35,420 nucleotides of DNA, taken from Kineosphaera limosa NBRC 100340 (lineage in GTDB: Bacteria > Actinomycetota > Actinomycetes > Actinomycetales > Dermatophilaceae). How positions within the stretch are numbered: the first letter of the stretch is position 1; the number at the start of each line of letters is the position of its first letter. The notes below the pieces were generated by a model. The model was not told the DNA's origin. It saw only the letters and a list, made by a program, of their open reading frames with translations, and did no database searches. Shown here one piece after another: positions 15,634-23,511 of this stretch. The position numbers were made by a program, and so were the translations under genes. Where the stretch lies: the NCBI RefSeq assembly GCF_000298215.1, contig NZ_BAHD01000069.1, forward strand, positions 1-35,420, in the 5' to 3' direction.

Positions 15634-16559
15634 TCGTCGATGTCCACAGCGCTGAACTTCTGCTTCTCCTGGACGCCGACGCGGTAGGTGATCATCAGCT
15701 CCACGAGCTTCGCGCCGTCGATCAGGATGACCCGGGAAGATACCTTCTTCGAGTAGTCGACGGCGCTTGCCGTGAACGTACTCGTCGTGAGGAAGACGCC
15801 GCGGGACGCAGCAAAGCCGTGTAGCGCTCCGACGAACGCTTGGATCGTCTCACGCCCGACGTTGTTTCCCTCCTTGTACCGCTTGGCCTGGATATAGACC
15901 TGGTCGAGGCCAAGCGCGTCCTGGTTGATCAACCCGTCGACGCCCTCATCGTTCGAGCCGCCGATGCGTCGCCCACGCTCGGCAACGCCGCCATAGCCCA
16001 TCTTCAGGAGAAGGTCGATGACCGCCTGTTCGAAGAAGTCGGGATGACTGTTCCGGAGACGCTCGAGAAGTTCGTCGCCGACGCGCGCCTCGATGCGTGC
16101 GACGGCGTCCTCGATCACTTCGATCGGGTCGGAGATCTCGTCAGACGGCTGCTGGGGCCCACTCGGAGCTGCGGACTCGGCCTTCTTCGGCCAATACGGC
16201 CCGAATACCTCCCGCGCCAGAGAGCCATCGAAGCCCCGCGGATACTTCGCGAGTGCCTTCCTACCGTCGTCGTTGATGACGTAGTGCCCTCGTTCCGGCC
16301 GATCAACCCAATGCGCCTTGCCGAGGTGGCTCAACACCCAGCCCATCCGTTGCTCAAAGCGGGGACCGCCGGACTTGAGCGTCTCGGCTCGGGCATCCTC
16401 GCTCACTCCCGCGTGCTCCGCGACCGCGTCGAACACTTCCCGGCGGTGACGGCTCTTGCCATCGGAGAGAACCTGCAGTGTGGGCAGGACGAAGACGGGC
16501 CAGGTGGGGACGAGCGAGGCTTCCTCGGGCATGGGGATCATTATCTCAGCTGTTGACAC
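15618..16559 (-). CDS. Mrr-type restriction endonuclease, orphan
   Basis: This 313-residue protein has the two-part build of Mrr enzymes: an N-terminal winged-helix Mrr_N domain (about 15-115, with RHRREVFDAVAEHAGVS and WVLSHLGKAHWVDRPERGHY) and a C-terminal PD-(D/E)xK nuclease domain (about 170-310). The nuclease shows NSHPDFFEQAVIDLLLKMGY, GGSNDEGVDGLI and VYIQAKRY, giving the D...QxK-type active site typical of Mrr. Such enzymes cut modified DNA and need no methylase, and none is present here. A GTG start at 16559 with GAGGT upstream is used; ATGs at 16541 and 16532 are alternatives. It sits between a nitrilase gene and a tRNA, in a region where composition looks less GC-saturated, which suggests acquisition. 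Confidence 0.9.
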   Translation of the reverse strand: MSTAEIMIPMPEEASLVPTWPVFVLPTLQVLSDGKSRHRREVFDAVAEHAGVSEDARAETLKSGGPRFEQRMGWVLSHLGKAHWVDRPERGHYVINDDGRKALAKYPRGFDGSLAREVFGPYWPKKAESAAPSGPQQPSDEISDPIEVIEDAVARIEARVGDELLERLRNSHPDFFEQAVIDLLLKMGYGGVAERGRRIGGSNDEGVDGLINQDALGLDQVYIQAKRYKEGNNVGRETIQAFVGALHGFAASRGVFLTTSTFTASAVDYSKKVSSRVILIDGAKLVELMITYRVGVQEKQKFSAVDIDEDYFE

Positions 16560-16607
16560 TGGACCTCGTGAGCGTCGATCGGTCGAACTCGGGCCCGAAC
16601 AACAGAA

Positions 16608-16633
16608 ACGCCCCCCGGAGGACCGGGGGGCGT
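16608..16633 (-). terminator. Intrinsic terminator of tRNA-Thr
   Basis: ACGCCCCCCGG and CCGGGGGGCGT form a perfect 11-bp stem with a 4-base loop. On the minus strand it is followed by a U-rich stretch (TTTCTGTTGTT). It lies 6 bases downstream of the tRNA 3' end. Confidence 0.88.
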
Positions 16634-16639
16634 CATCTG

Positions 16640-16713
16640 AGCCGCTTGTCGGAATCGAACCGACGACCTATTCATTACGAGTGAATCGCTCTGGCCGACT
16701 GAGCTAAAGCGGC
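16640..16713 (-). tRNA. tRNA-Thr (anticodon CGT)
   Basis: The minus strand folds into a complete cloverleaf: acceptor GCCGCTT with AAGCGGC, D-arm AGCTCAGTCGGCCAGAGC, anticodon stem ATTCA/TGAAT with loop CTCGTAA, and T-arm GTCGG TTCGATT CCGAC. The anticodon CGT reads ACG (threonine). The discriminator base is T and no CCA is encoded. A strong terminator follows. Confidence 0.97.
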
Positions 16714-16814
16714 AGGTGCGAGCCGTGCGGGGCACGCTCGAACCAGTATACGGATGGCCCCAGCGGCGCCCAAACCGAGCGAGCCACGCGGCCCCGCCGC
16801 GACCCTCCCGCGCC

Positions 16815-18404
16815 TCAGCAGCGCAGGTCTTCCTTGGGTGGGGTGCCCTCGAGCAGGTACTTGTCGACCGCGGAGTCGACGCAGGAGTTGGAGCGCATGT
16901 AGGCGGTGTGGCCGTCGCCGTCGTAGGTGATCAGCGTGCCGCTCGACAGCTGGCTCGCCAGCTGCTGCGCCCACTCGTACGGGGTCGCCGGGTCGCGGGT
17001 CGTGCCGACCACCACGATGGGCGCGGCGCCGTCGGCGGTGATCTTCTCCGGCTGACCGGTGGCAGGCACCGGCCAGTGCGCGCACGTCGTCGAGCCGTAC
17101 ACCAGGAACGGTCCCCACGTCGGCGCCTTCTGCGCGAACTCCTGCCCCAGCTGCTGCATCTGCGTGAAGTCCTGCGGCTGCGCGCCCCGGTCCAAGCAGT
17201 TGACCGCCGAGATGACCTGCATGATGTTGCCGCCGTACTTGCCGTCGCTGCTGCGGTCGGCGTACTGCTTGGCCAACTCGAACAGGTCCGTGCCGTCGCC
17301 GCCCTCCAGCTGGCGCAGCGCGTCGGTCAGCCCGCCCCACGCCGTCTCGTCGTACATCGCCCGCGCCAACCCGAGGGTGGCCCAGCCCTCGGTGAGCTTG
17401 GTGACCCGCGCGTCGCCGGTCACCGGCACCGGATTGGTGTCCAGTTGCTTGAGCATGTCGCGCAGCTTCGTCAGCCCCGCCTCGACCTCGCCACCGAGCG
17501 GGCAGTTGCCATCGGAAATGCAGTCCTGCACGTAGGCGCGGGTCGCGGTCTCGAAGCCCACAGCCTGCCCCAGGTTCATCTGGTCGTTCGTCAGGTCCGG
17601 AGCGATGGCGCCGTCGAGCACCAGCCGGCCCACCCGCTGCGGGAACAACCCGGCGTACGTCGCACCGAGGAACGTGCCGTACGACTTGCCCAAATACGTC
17701 AGCTGCTCGTCACCCAAGACCGAGCGCAGCACGTCCATGTCGCGGGCCGCATCAACCGTCGAGACGTGCGGCAGCAGCTTGGGGTACTTGCTCTCGCAGG
17801 CCTGCCCGAACTGCTTGGACGCCTCGATCATCTGCTGGTACTCGGCCTCGTCGTCCGGAGTCGGATCGGCGCCCAGCATCTCGTCGGTCTTCACGTCGTC
17901 CAGGCAGACGATCGGCTCGGACCGGCCGACGCCGCGCGGGTCGAAGCCGACGACATCGAAGCTGCGGCGGATCTGCCCAGTGACGATCCAGTCGGCCATG
18001 TTGGCGTAGTCGACCGCCGAACCACCCGGGCCGCCCGGGTTGACCAGCAGCGATCCCTTCGCCGTGCCGGTGGCGGGAACCTTGAGCACCCGCAACTTGG
18101 TGGTGCCGGCGTCGGGGCTCGCGTAGTCGATCGGCACCTCCAGCCAGGTGCACTGCGAACCCTGCGTCTCCGGCTGCACGTCGTCGCAGGCGCCCCACTT
18201 CGGGGTCTGCTCGTAGAAGCGGCTCAGGTTGGCGGCCGGCTGCGCCGCCGTCGTACCCGGAGCGGCAGCGGTGCCGTCGGCGCCCGGGTCACCGGAGCCC
18301 GTGGTGCATCCGGCTGCGGTCAACGTCAAAGCCGCGACACCAGCCAGGACGACCCGGCCCCGGACCTGCACGCTGCGAGTGATCCGGGCGAAGACGCGGC
18401 TCAC
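16815..18404 (-). CDS. Secreted TAP-like alpha/beta hydrolase lipoprotein
   Basis: This 529-residue protein belongs to the alpha/beta hydrolases with a TAP-like C-terminal domain, a group of exported actinobacterial peptidases that release short peptides from protein or peptide substrates. The N-terminus has a lipoprotein signal with lipobox TAAGC. NPGGPGGSAVDY is the oxyanion region, GKSYGTFLGATYAGLFP holds the nucleophile serine, RDPATPYEWA an acid residue and GDGHTAYM the histidine; cysteines near the C-terminus (SNSCVDSAVDKYL and the terminal RC) are typical. The start is a GTG preceded by GGAAGGAG; an overlapping ATG just before it is followed at once by a stop. It is upstream-adjacent to holB but separated by 85 bases, so it probably has its own promoter. 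Confidence 0.9.
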   Translation of the reverse strand: MSRVFARITRSVQVRGRVVLAGVAALTLTAAGCTTGSGDPGADGTAAAPGTTAAQPAANLSRFYEQTPKWGACDDVQPETQGSQCTWLEVPIDYASPDAGTTKLRVLKVPATGTAKGSLLVNPGGPGGSAVDYANMADWIVTGQIRRSFDVVGFDPRGVGRSEPIVCLDDVKTDEMLGADPTPDDEAEYQQMIEASKQFGQACESKYPKLLPHVSTVDAARDMDVLRSVLGDEQLTYLGKSYGTFLGATYAGLFPQRVGRLVLDGAIAPDLTNDQMNLGQAVGFETATRAYVQDCISDGNCPLGGEVEAGLTKLRDMLKQLDTNPVPVTGDARVTKLTEGWATLGLARAMYDETAWGGLTDALRQLEGGDGTDLFELAKQYADRSSDGKYGGNIMQVISAVNCLDRGAQPQDFTQMQQLGQEFAQKAPTWGPFLVYGSTTCAHWPVPATGQPEKITADGAAPIVVVGTTRDPATPYEWAQQLASQLSSGTLITYDGDGHTAYMRSNSCVDSAVDKYLLEGTPPKEDLRC

Positions 18405-18489
18405 ATGGACTCCTTCCGTGGCCGGCGTCGGCCCGTCGCGGGGACGGCGCAGCCGGCGTTTGTGTGCGGTGGACGAAGGGTGTTGGCGC

Positions 18490-19644
18490 TCACGCTACCG
18501 GGGCGGTTGACGTGATGCGCAGGGCGACCGCCATCGCCTCCAGGGCCAGCGCCGGGGGCACGTTGGCGTCGATCCGTTCGCGTGCCGTGGTGATCGCGTC
18601 CATCGCCGCCAACAGTTGAACCGGGCTGCGCTGCCGGACCAGCTTGTCGATCTCCGGGCGCAGGTCGTCGTTGACGAGCTCGACAGGGGCGGCCAGGTGC
18701 ACCATCAACGCATCACGATAGATCGACATGAGGTCGATGAGGGAGCGGTCGACGACGTCGCGGGCGAACCGTGTCGCGCGCGTCTTCTGCTCTTTTTCCA
18801 GGGCCGCGATCCGGGCCCGCACCGCCAGCGGCTGAGTGCGGGCCGACGGATCGGCGCCCAAGGTCTCCAGCAGCCGGGCCCGCTCGGCGGCGTCGCGTTG
18901 CGCGCCCGCCGAACCGGACTCCTCGTCGGCGATCGAGACCAGGTCGGCGGCGGCGGCGACGGCATCGGCGGTCGTGCGGATGCGGTTGGCCAACAACACG
19001 GTGTCGCGGCGGCGGATGCGGGCACCCTCGTCGCGGGCCAGCCGACGGGCCAGCCCGATGTGGCTCTGCGCGGCGCGCGCCGCATACCGCGCCATCGGCG
19101 GGTCGATCCCGTCGCGGCGCTCCAGCAGCTGGGCCACCGCGGCCGTCGGCGGGGTCCGCAGCCGCACGTGTCGGCTGCGGCTGCGCAGCGTCACGATGAC
19201 GTCTTGCAGGCTCGGCGCGCACAACACCCAGACGGTGCGCTCCACGGGCTCCTCGATGGCCTTGAGCAGCGCATCGGCCGCCCGCTCGGTCAGGCGGTCG
19301 GCGTCTTCGACGATGATGATGCGCCGCGGCCCCACCGACGGGCGGTGCGCCGACAGCAACGCCAACTCGCGGGCCTGCTGCACCTGGATCGACAGCCCGC
19401 GCGTGGCGACGACCTCGACGTCGGCGTGCGTACCGTCGAGGGCGGTGCGGCACTCCCGGCACTGGCCACAGCCCTGGTCGGGGCATAGCAGCGCCGCCGC
19501 GAACGCCCGCGCCGCGTTACTGCGCCCGGAGCCGGGGGGGCCGGTCAGCAGCCAGGCGTGCGTCATCCGCGCTGGATCGGCGACCGCCGCGCTCAGCGTC
19601 TCGACCGTGCGCGACTGTCCGACCAGATCGTCCCAGACGCTCAC
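18490..19644 (-). CDS. holB: DNA polymerase III subunit delta'
   Basis: This 384-residue protein is the delta-prime subunit of the clamp loader. It begins WDDLVGQSRTVETLSAAV, has a P-loop-like GPPGSGRS (35-42) with Arg in place of the Walker A lysine, as is common for delta-prime subunits that do not hydrolyse ATP, a four-cysteine zinc module at C54, C59, C62 and C65, and the sensor region VEDADRLTERAADALLKAIEEP and LRSRSRHVRLRTP. The start is a GTG at 19644 that overlaps the tmk stop (GTGA), so the two genes are coupled, as in most Actinobacteria. A longer frame running into tmk is not used. Confidence 0.95.
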   Translation of the reverse strand: MSVWDDLVGQSRTVETLSAAVADPARMTHAWLLTGPPGSGRSNAARAFAAALLCPDQGCGQCRECRTALDGTHADVEVVATRGLSIQVQQARELALLSAHRPSVGPRRIIIVEDADRLTERAADALLKAIEEPVERTVWVLCAPSLQDVIVTLRSRSRHVRLRTPPTAAVAQLLERRDGIDPPMARYAARAAQSHIGLARRLARDEGARIRRRDTVLLANRIRTTADAVAAAADLVSIADEESGSAGAQRDAAERARLLETLGADPSARTQPLAVRARIAALEKEQKTRATRFARDVVDRSLIDLMSIYRDALMVHLAAPVELVNDDLRPEIDKLVRQRSPVQLLAAMDAITTARERIDANVPPALALEAMAVALRITSTAPVA

Positions 19645-20348
19645 GGCCGCACCCCCGAACGCTCTGTGTGGCCGTCCGGCAGGCCGTCTGGAAGGGCACC
19701 GCGAAGGGCATCGATCCGGTCGCGAACGGCCGCTGACAGCGCCGCAGGCTCTGCGGTGGCGTCGAGTACGAGGTAGCGCTGCGGCGCGGCCTCCGCCAAC
19801 TGCCGAAACCGCTGCGCGACCTGCTCGTGAAAACGCACCGACTCCGACTCCATCCGATCTTCTGGTGCCGCCGCGCTGCGCCGCCGCTGCGCGCCGACCG
19901 CGACGGGCACGTCGAGCAGCACCGTCAGATCGGGCACGAGCTCGTCGGTTGCCCATGCGGAGAGCCGCGCGACCTCGTCGGTGTCGAGGTCGCGGCCGCC
20001 GCCCTGATACGCGATCGAGGAGTCGATATAGCGGTCGCTGACCACCCACCGCCCCGCCGCCAGGGCGGGCCGTACGAGCGTGGCGGCGTGCTGGGCGCGG
20101 TCCGCCGCGAACAGCAACGCCTCGGCCCGTGGCACGGGGCCGCCGTCTTCGACGTGCAGCAGCAGCTCCCGCAGCCGCGTGCCCAGCGCCGTACCGCCGG
20201 GCTCGCGGGTCAGAACGTGTTCGACCCCGCGCTCGCCCAACCACTGGCTGAGCAGCGCGACCTGCGTGGACTTACCCGCGCCGTCGCCTCCCTCGAAGAC
20301 GACGAAGACCCCGCGCGGGGCGGGGTCGTTGGCCGGGGTGCTGGTCAT
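19641..20348 (-). CDS. tmk: Thymidylate kinase
   Basis: This 235-residue enzyme phosphorylates dTMP to dTDP. It has the P-loop FEGGDGAGKST, the DR motif region TREPGGTALG, the SDRYIDSSIAYQG nucleotide-binding segment and a LID region with RRRSAAAPEDRMESES. The N-terminus is extended by about ten residues and the C-terminus by a short polar tail. It is translationally coupled to holB downstream. In many Actinobacteria tmk lies directly after topA; here five or six other genes intervene. Confidence 0.95.
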   Translation of the reverse strand: MTSTPANDPAPRGVFVVFEGGDGAGKSTQVALLSQWLGERGVEHVLTREPGGTALGTRLRELLLHVEDGGPVPRAEALLFAADRAQHAATLVRPALAAGRWVVSDRYIDSSIAYQGGGRDLDTDEVARLSAWATDELVPDLTVLLDVPVAVGAQRRRSAAAPEDRMESESVRFHEQVAQRFRQLAEAAPQRYLVLDATAEPAALSAAVRDRIDALRGALPDGLPDGHTERSGVRP

Positions 20349-20399
20349 ACCGGCAGCCTAGGCGAGGCCACCGACAAGCTCAGCCAACCTCAGGCAGGC

Positions 20400-20591
20400 T
20401 CAGGCGTAGGTGTTGACGTTGCGCCCCACGGCACCCTCGGTGGCCAGCGGCAGGGCCATCTTGTCGATGAGCTGCACGGCGGCGTTGGCTTCGACATCCA
20501 TCGCCTTGCGCAGCAGGGAGACCTGCGCATCCTGCATGGCGCTGGCGTTGCGATTCATGAGGATGGTCTGGGCCAGAGCGGCGACGTCCAT
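20400..20591 (-). CDS. YjfB-family putative motility protein
   Basis: This 63-residue protein matches the small YjfB family: MDVAALAQTILMNRNASAMQ followed by an amphipathic helix LLRKAMDVEANAAVQLIDKM. The family is annotated as putative motility proteins because of its presence in flagellated bacteria; its molecular role is unknown. It is predicted to be helical and soluble. The start at 20591 has AAGGA 10 bases upstream; a longer frame to 20738 runs through the promoter. A FliA-like promoter (CTCAA-N15-GCCGATGG) lies about 50 bases upstream of the start. It sits between tmk and the chemoreceptor gene, on the same strand as both. Confidence 0.8.
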   Translation of the reverse strand: MDVAALAQTILMNRNASAMQDAQVSLLRKAMDVEANAAVQLIDKMALPLATEGAVGRNVNTYA

Positions 20592-20649
20592 GTCCGAATG
20601 ATCCTTCGAGTCGGGGCGAGCGCGGGGACGGCGCCCGGGTACGCACTCC

Positions 20650-20677
20650 CCATCGGCGCACCCGGTACCCACTTGAG
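20650..20677 (-). promoter_or_regulatory. FliA (sigma-28)-like promoter of the yjfB-like gene
   Basis: On the minus strand CTCAA (20677-20673) and GCCGATGG (20657-20650) are separated by 15 bases. The flagellar sigma consensus is close to TAAA/TCAAG-N14-16-GCCGATAA. The start point would be near 20643, giving a leader of about 50 bases. Confidence 0.65.
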
Positions 20678-20741
20678 CGACGGTCCTGTGGCACGCCCCA
20701 CCCCAGATATACCGAGAAATGCCTACGGGTGAGGACACGCG

Positions 20742-20774
20742 CAGGCCGCCGCCCCAAGCGGGGGCGACGGCCTG
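20742..20774 (-). terminator. Hairpin terminator after the chemoreceptor gene
   Basis: CAGGCCGCCGCCCC (20742-20755) pairs with GGGGCGACGGCCTG (20761-20774) with one mismatch that is a G-U pair on the minus strand, and a 5-base loop. It starts 18 bases after the stop codon at 20792. No U-tract follows. Confidence 0.75.
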
Positions 20775-20791
20775 GCGACGGGCAGTTTGGG

Positions 20792-22354
20792 TCAGCCCTG
20801 CAGCACGCTGCGGGTCACGGCGCTCTGCTCGGTGAGCACACCGGAGATGATGTTCTGCGCCTCGTTGATCCGCTCGACGGTCTGGGCGACACCCTGCAGG
20901 GCGTGCACGACCGAGCCGGCGTCACTCTGGATGGCCGAGACCTTGGAGTCGACCTCTTCGGTGGCCTTGGCGGTCTCGCGCGCCAGATCCTTGACCTCGT
21001 TGGCGACGACGGCGAAGCCCTTACCGGCGTCACCGGCGCGCGCGGCCTCGATCGTCGCGTTGAGGGCCAGCAGGTTGGTCTGCTCGGCGATCGACGTGAT
21101 GACCTTGACGACGTTGCCGATCTCGACCGAGCTGGTGTTGAGGCTGTTGACGATCTTGCTGGCCTCCTCGGTGAGGCGCTGCGCGTCGGCGGCCACGTTC
21201 GAGGCCTCGACGACATTGCGCTCGACCTCGGTGATCGAGCTGAGCAGCTCCTGACCGGCGGTCTCCGTGCGGGCCTGGGCGCGGTGGCGCTCGATGGCGT
21301 TGGACACGAGGAAGGCGGTGTTCCGCAGCGCCCGCTCCCGGTCGCCGGACAGGACGATTTCCTTGGTGGTGAAGAAGTCCATGGTGCCGACGACGCTGCC
21401 GTGCACGATGATCGGCATGCAGACACCGGACTTGACGCCGGCGCGTTGCGCGGCGGGGGCGCGGACACAGTCGGTGACCAGGCCCAGGTCGGGCTCGAAC
21501 ACCATGTCGCGGCTCTTCCACGCGCGACCGGCCACGCCGACTCCCTCGGCGAAGGTCGCCTCGCGGGTGACCTGCTGGAACTCCGCCCCGGCGCCGCCGG
21601 ACTCCAGCGAGTTGCGCAGCACGCGCTCGTTCTCGTCCAGTGCCCAGAAGGAGCCGTACTCCCAGCCGAACTCGTTGCGGGTGGTGTCCAGGGCGCCCTT
21701 GATGGCGGCCTCTTCGGTGTTGGAGTCGGCGATGACCCGCACGACCGCGTTGATCGCGGCCATGTCGTGCTCCATCTCCTCGCGGCGCTCGGCCTCCAGC
21801 ACCCGCTCCAGCGCCTGCGACACGAGCTGACCGACGGTGTCGAGCACCGTCAGGCGCACCGGGCCGGGCACGTGCTCGGGGTCGGCCATGAAGTCCATCG
21901 TGCCGACGACCTGGTTCTCGCGGATCAGCGGGAACGCCACGGCGGCCTCGATGCCGGAGCGCTTGGCGACGGGGGCGCGGACACAGTCGTTGACCTGGGC
22001 GAGGTCGGCGACGAAGACGAGTTCACGCTGGGCCCACACCCGGCCGGCCAGGCCGACGCCCTTGGGGAACGTCGCGGTCTGGGTCACCTGGCGGAACTCG
22101 GGGCTGACCTGGCCGGACTCCTGGCGGAACTTCAGCACCTGGTCCTTGGGGTCGATCCACCAGCACGAGGCGTAGTTGCACTGGAAGGCGTTGCGCACAA
22201 CATCGAGGGCGACCTGCAGCACGTCATGAGGGGTGCTCGCGGTCGCCATCCGCTGGGAGACGGTGTTCAGGGCTTCGACGTAGCCGCGAAGCTCCTCGTC
22301 GTGGTGACTGGAGGTCGCCTGAGCAGAGGCACCTCGGTTGCGGTTGCTGAACAC
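20792..22354 (-). CDS. Cytoplasmic chemoreceptor with two GAF domains
   Basis: This 520-residue protein has two GAF domains (about 36-188 and 206-355) and a C-terminal methyl-accepting chemotaxis signalling domain (about 365-520). The signalling hairpin tip is intact: [19 protein letters not shown] (424-442) followed by [20 protein letters not shown]. There is no signal peptide, membrane helix or HAMP domain, so it is a soluble receptor. The two GAF domains are clear duplicates: both contain DCVRAPxAxRxG (C124 and C296, 172 residues apart) and VVGTMDF. The ligand is unknown; the matched cysteines could bind a cofactor or sense redox state. The start is a GTG with GAGGGGA upstream. A FliA-like promoter lies about 70 bases upstream of the start, and a hairpin terminator follows the gene. 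Confidence 0.93.
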   Translation of the reverse strand: MFSNRNRGASAQATSSHHDEELRGYVEALNTVSQRMATASTPHDVLQVALDVVRNAFQCNYASCWWIDPKDQVLKFRQESGQVSPEFRQVTQTATFPKGVGLAGRVWAQRELVFVADLAQVNDCVRAPVAKRSGIEAAVAFPLIRENQVVGTMDFMADPEHVPGPVRLTVLDTVGQLVSQALERVLEAERREEMEHDMAAINAVVRVIADSNTEEAAIKGALDTTRNEFGWEYGSFWALDENERVLRNSLESGGAGAEFQQVTREATFAEGVGVAGRAWKSRDMVFEPDLGLVTDCVRAPAAQRAGVKSGVCMPIIVHGSVVGTMDFFTTKEIVLSGDRERALRNTAFLVSNAIERHRAQARTETAGQELLSSITEVERNVVEASNVAADAQRLTEEASKIVNSLNTSSVEIGNVVKVITSIAEQTNLLALNATIEAARAGDAGKGFAVVANEVKDLARETAKATEEVDSKVSAIQSDAGSVVHALQGVAQTVERINEAQNIISGVLTEQSAVTRSVLQG

Positions 22355-22426
22355 TCAAGTCCCCTCATCGTGATGGCGCGCCCAAGGTCGAGACGAGCCT
22401 GCATGTCTTGTGGTCTATCGCCGCCC

Positions 22427-22454
22427 CCATCGACCAGGCTCGAAGATTCCTGAG
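22427..22454 (-). promoter_or_regulatory. FliA (sigma-28)-like promoter of the chemoreceptor gene
   Basis: On the minus strand CTCAG (22454-22450) and GTCGATGG (22434-22427) are separated by 15 bases. It matches the promoter before the yjfB-like gene at 11 of 13 element positions with the same spacing. The start point would be near 22420. Confidence 0.55.
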
Positions 22455-22581
22455 AGCCCATTGGTCCCCAGCCACCTGCCGCCGGTGCGGGTTTCGCCAC
22501 ACCGGACCCACCCGACGGCGGCGCTGGGGACGCCCACAGCCTGCATCGACGCGGTGAAGTGCCGACACTGAAGGCATGAGT

Positions 22582-23511
22582 GTGCAGATCCTCACAGATG
22601 ACGACGTCGGGCGATGGTTGACGCCGACCCGCACACGGGAGTGGATGCGCGCGGCCCTCAAGGCGCACACGTTCGGAGAACTGTCGGCGCCGGCGCGGGC
22701 CGACGCGCAGCTCGGACAGCGGCGGCTGCGGCTCACCGCGGGGCAGGCACACGCCCCGGAGGGGGGTTGGTTCGGCTTTCGCTCGTACCTGGCGCCCGGC
22801 GACGGCCGGGTCGAGGACGTGACCGTCGTCTACGACGAGGAGCGCGGCACCGTCAGCGGCATCCACGTGGGTTCTGCGCTGGCGCCGCGACGCTGCGGGT
22901 CGGTGACGGCCATCGCCACGGCCGCCCTCACCGCTCCGGAGGCCGACCGGCTCGGGCTCGTGGGCACCGGCCGGCAGGCCTGGCATCAACTGTGGGCGCT
23001 GGCCGACGTGCGCGACTGGCAGGAGGTGCGGGTGCACTCCCGCGACGCCACGCGGCGCGAGCGGTTCGCGCAGCGGGCCCGCGACGAGTTGGGCGTGCCG
23101 GCGGTAGCGGTGGCTCACGCGCGGGAGGCGGTCGAGGGGATGCCGGTCGTCGTGCTGGCGACGCACAGCTCGACCCCGGTGGTGCAGGCCGACTGGCTCG
23201 CGCGCGGCACCTACCTGGCCACCATCGGCCCCAAACAGGTGGGGCACCACGAGTTCGGTCTCGACCTGCTCGACCGGCTGGGGCTGGCCGTCACCGACTC
23301 CGTCGACCAGGTCGCCGGGTACAGCCCGCCGAACATCCTCACGACGACCCCCGACCCGCCGTGCCTGCTCAACCTCGGCGAGGTGCTGTGGCGGGGACTG
23401 CCGGAGGTCGACGGCATTCGCGGTCCGGGCGACCTCACCGGCTACTTCTCGGTGGGCTTGGGCGGAGCCGAGGCCTACCTGCTGGCGCAGGTGCTGCGCG
23501 AGGCCGGCTGA
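22582..23511 (+). CDS. Ornithine cyclodeaminase/mu-crystallin family protein
   Basis: The protein (309 residues from the GTG) has the fold of the ornithine cyclodeaminase, mu-crystallin and alanine dehydrogenase (AlaDH) family, NAD(P)-linked enzymes acting on amino or imino acids. It has an N-terminal part with AHTFGELSAPAR, and a Rossmann motif GLVGTGRQAWHQLWAL, followed by PVVVLATHSSTPVV and a late GYSPPNIL. The usual RTGA motif before the Rossmann segment is RCGS here, so the substrate site may differ. The ribosome binding site AAGG lies only 1 base before an ATG at 22576 but 7 bases before the GTG at 22582, which is taken as the more likely start. It is the only plus-strand gene in the 16-32 kb stretch, and its 3' end overlaps the convergent reductase gene by 37 bases. 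Confidence 0.85.
   Translation: MQILTDDDVGRWLTPTRTREWMRAALKAHTFGELSAPARADAQLGQRRLRLTAGQAHAPEGGWFGFRSYLAPGDGRVEDVTVVYDEERGTVSGIHVGSALAPRRCGSVTAIATAALTAPEADRLGLVGTGRQAWHQLWALADVRDWQEVRVHSRDATRRERFAQRARDELGVPAVAVAHAREAVEGMPVVVLATHSSTPVVQADWLARGTYLATIGPKQVGHHEFGLDLLDRLGLAVTDSVDQVAGYSPPNILTTTPDPPCLLNLGEVLWRGLPEVDGIRGPGDLTGYFSVGLGGAEAYLLAQVLREAG

Noticed and set aside
19641-20244. N-terminal extension of holB into tmk
   Set aside because: The frame extends only because tmk is read out of frame; the GTG at 19644 with GTGA overlap is a better start.
20792-22354. Phytochrome-like or cyanobacteriochrome GAF domains
   Set aside because: The cysteines are not in the chromophore-binding context of those families.
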